The notes below the pieces were generated by a model that worked only from the letters and a program-made list of their open reading frames with translations, was not told where the DNA came from and searched no databases. A DNA stretch of 64,000 bases from Agarophyton chilense (lineage: Eukaryota > Rhodophyta > Florideophyceae > Gracilariales > Gracilariaceae), in NCBI GenBank assembly GCA_030374765.1, contig JARGXX010000004.1, positions 1,240,001 through 1,304,000 of the forward strand, read 5' to 3'. Positions 63,949 through 64,000 of the stretch are shown in pieces (the first letter of the stretch is position 1; each line of letters starts with the position of its first letter). The position numbers were made by a program, and so were the translations under genes.

Positions 63949-64000
63949 TACCACTTCGGAGATAACACTCAGGCTCAATCCAACAACAATAAACAAAACT

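Overview
This is eukaryotic DNA, crowded with transposons and poor in genes. Chromodomain Ty3 elements, Ty1/copia, Mutator, Helitron, piggyBac and Tc1/mariner relics occur together. They surround short, apparently intronless host genes with signal peptides and close TATA boxes. A red alga such as a Chondrus relative would fit, but that is an inference from gene style and repeat mix. No species-diagnostic gene is present.

Layout. 1-2198: a partial reading frame and empty sequence. 2199-5286: a Tc1/mariner element split by a small Ty3-type LTR element. 5920-19317: a piggyBac-type transposase gene split by an 11.4-kb chromovirus with 865-bp LTRs and TSD GTTAT. 19661-21001: a kelch-repeat secreted protein gene. 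25027-25626: a TIMP/netrin-like secreted protein gene. 26800-33390: a Ty3 gag relic split by a Ty1/copia element (TSD CGCCC), itself split by a 1.4-kb solo LTR (TSD ATTCT). 33390-44780: a Helitron Rep gene split by a second chromovirus (TSD TTGAT). 44796-50311: copia-like and zinc-finger relics. 51136-53468: a broken and an intact secreted-protein gene. 54356-62724: an 8.4-kb Mutator-like element with 249-bp TIRs and a 9-bp TSD. 62893-63948: a second Tc1 relic.

The clearest theme is nesting. Every LTR insertion whose host can be recognised sits inside another transposon, and in three cases removing it restores the host reading frame across the target duplication. The small intact genes lie in the gaps between these stacks.

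The three most notable items are these. (1) The Mutator element carries a FAR1/SWIM transposase, a Ulp1-like cysteine protease gene and a captured, decayed MutS (MSH3-like) fragment. (2) Both large chromoviruses carry an extra reading frame antisense to gag-pol, beside the 3' LTR; in the first it is 591 codons and intact. (3) The LTRs of the second chromovirus contain a tRNA-like block with a perfect Pol III B box.
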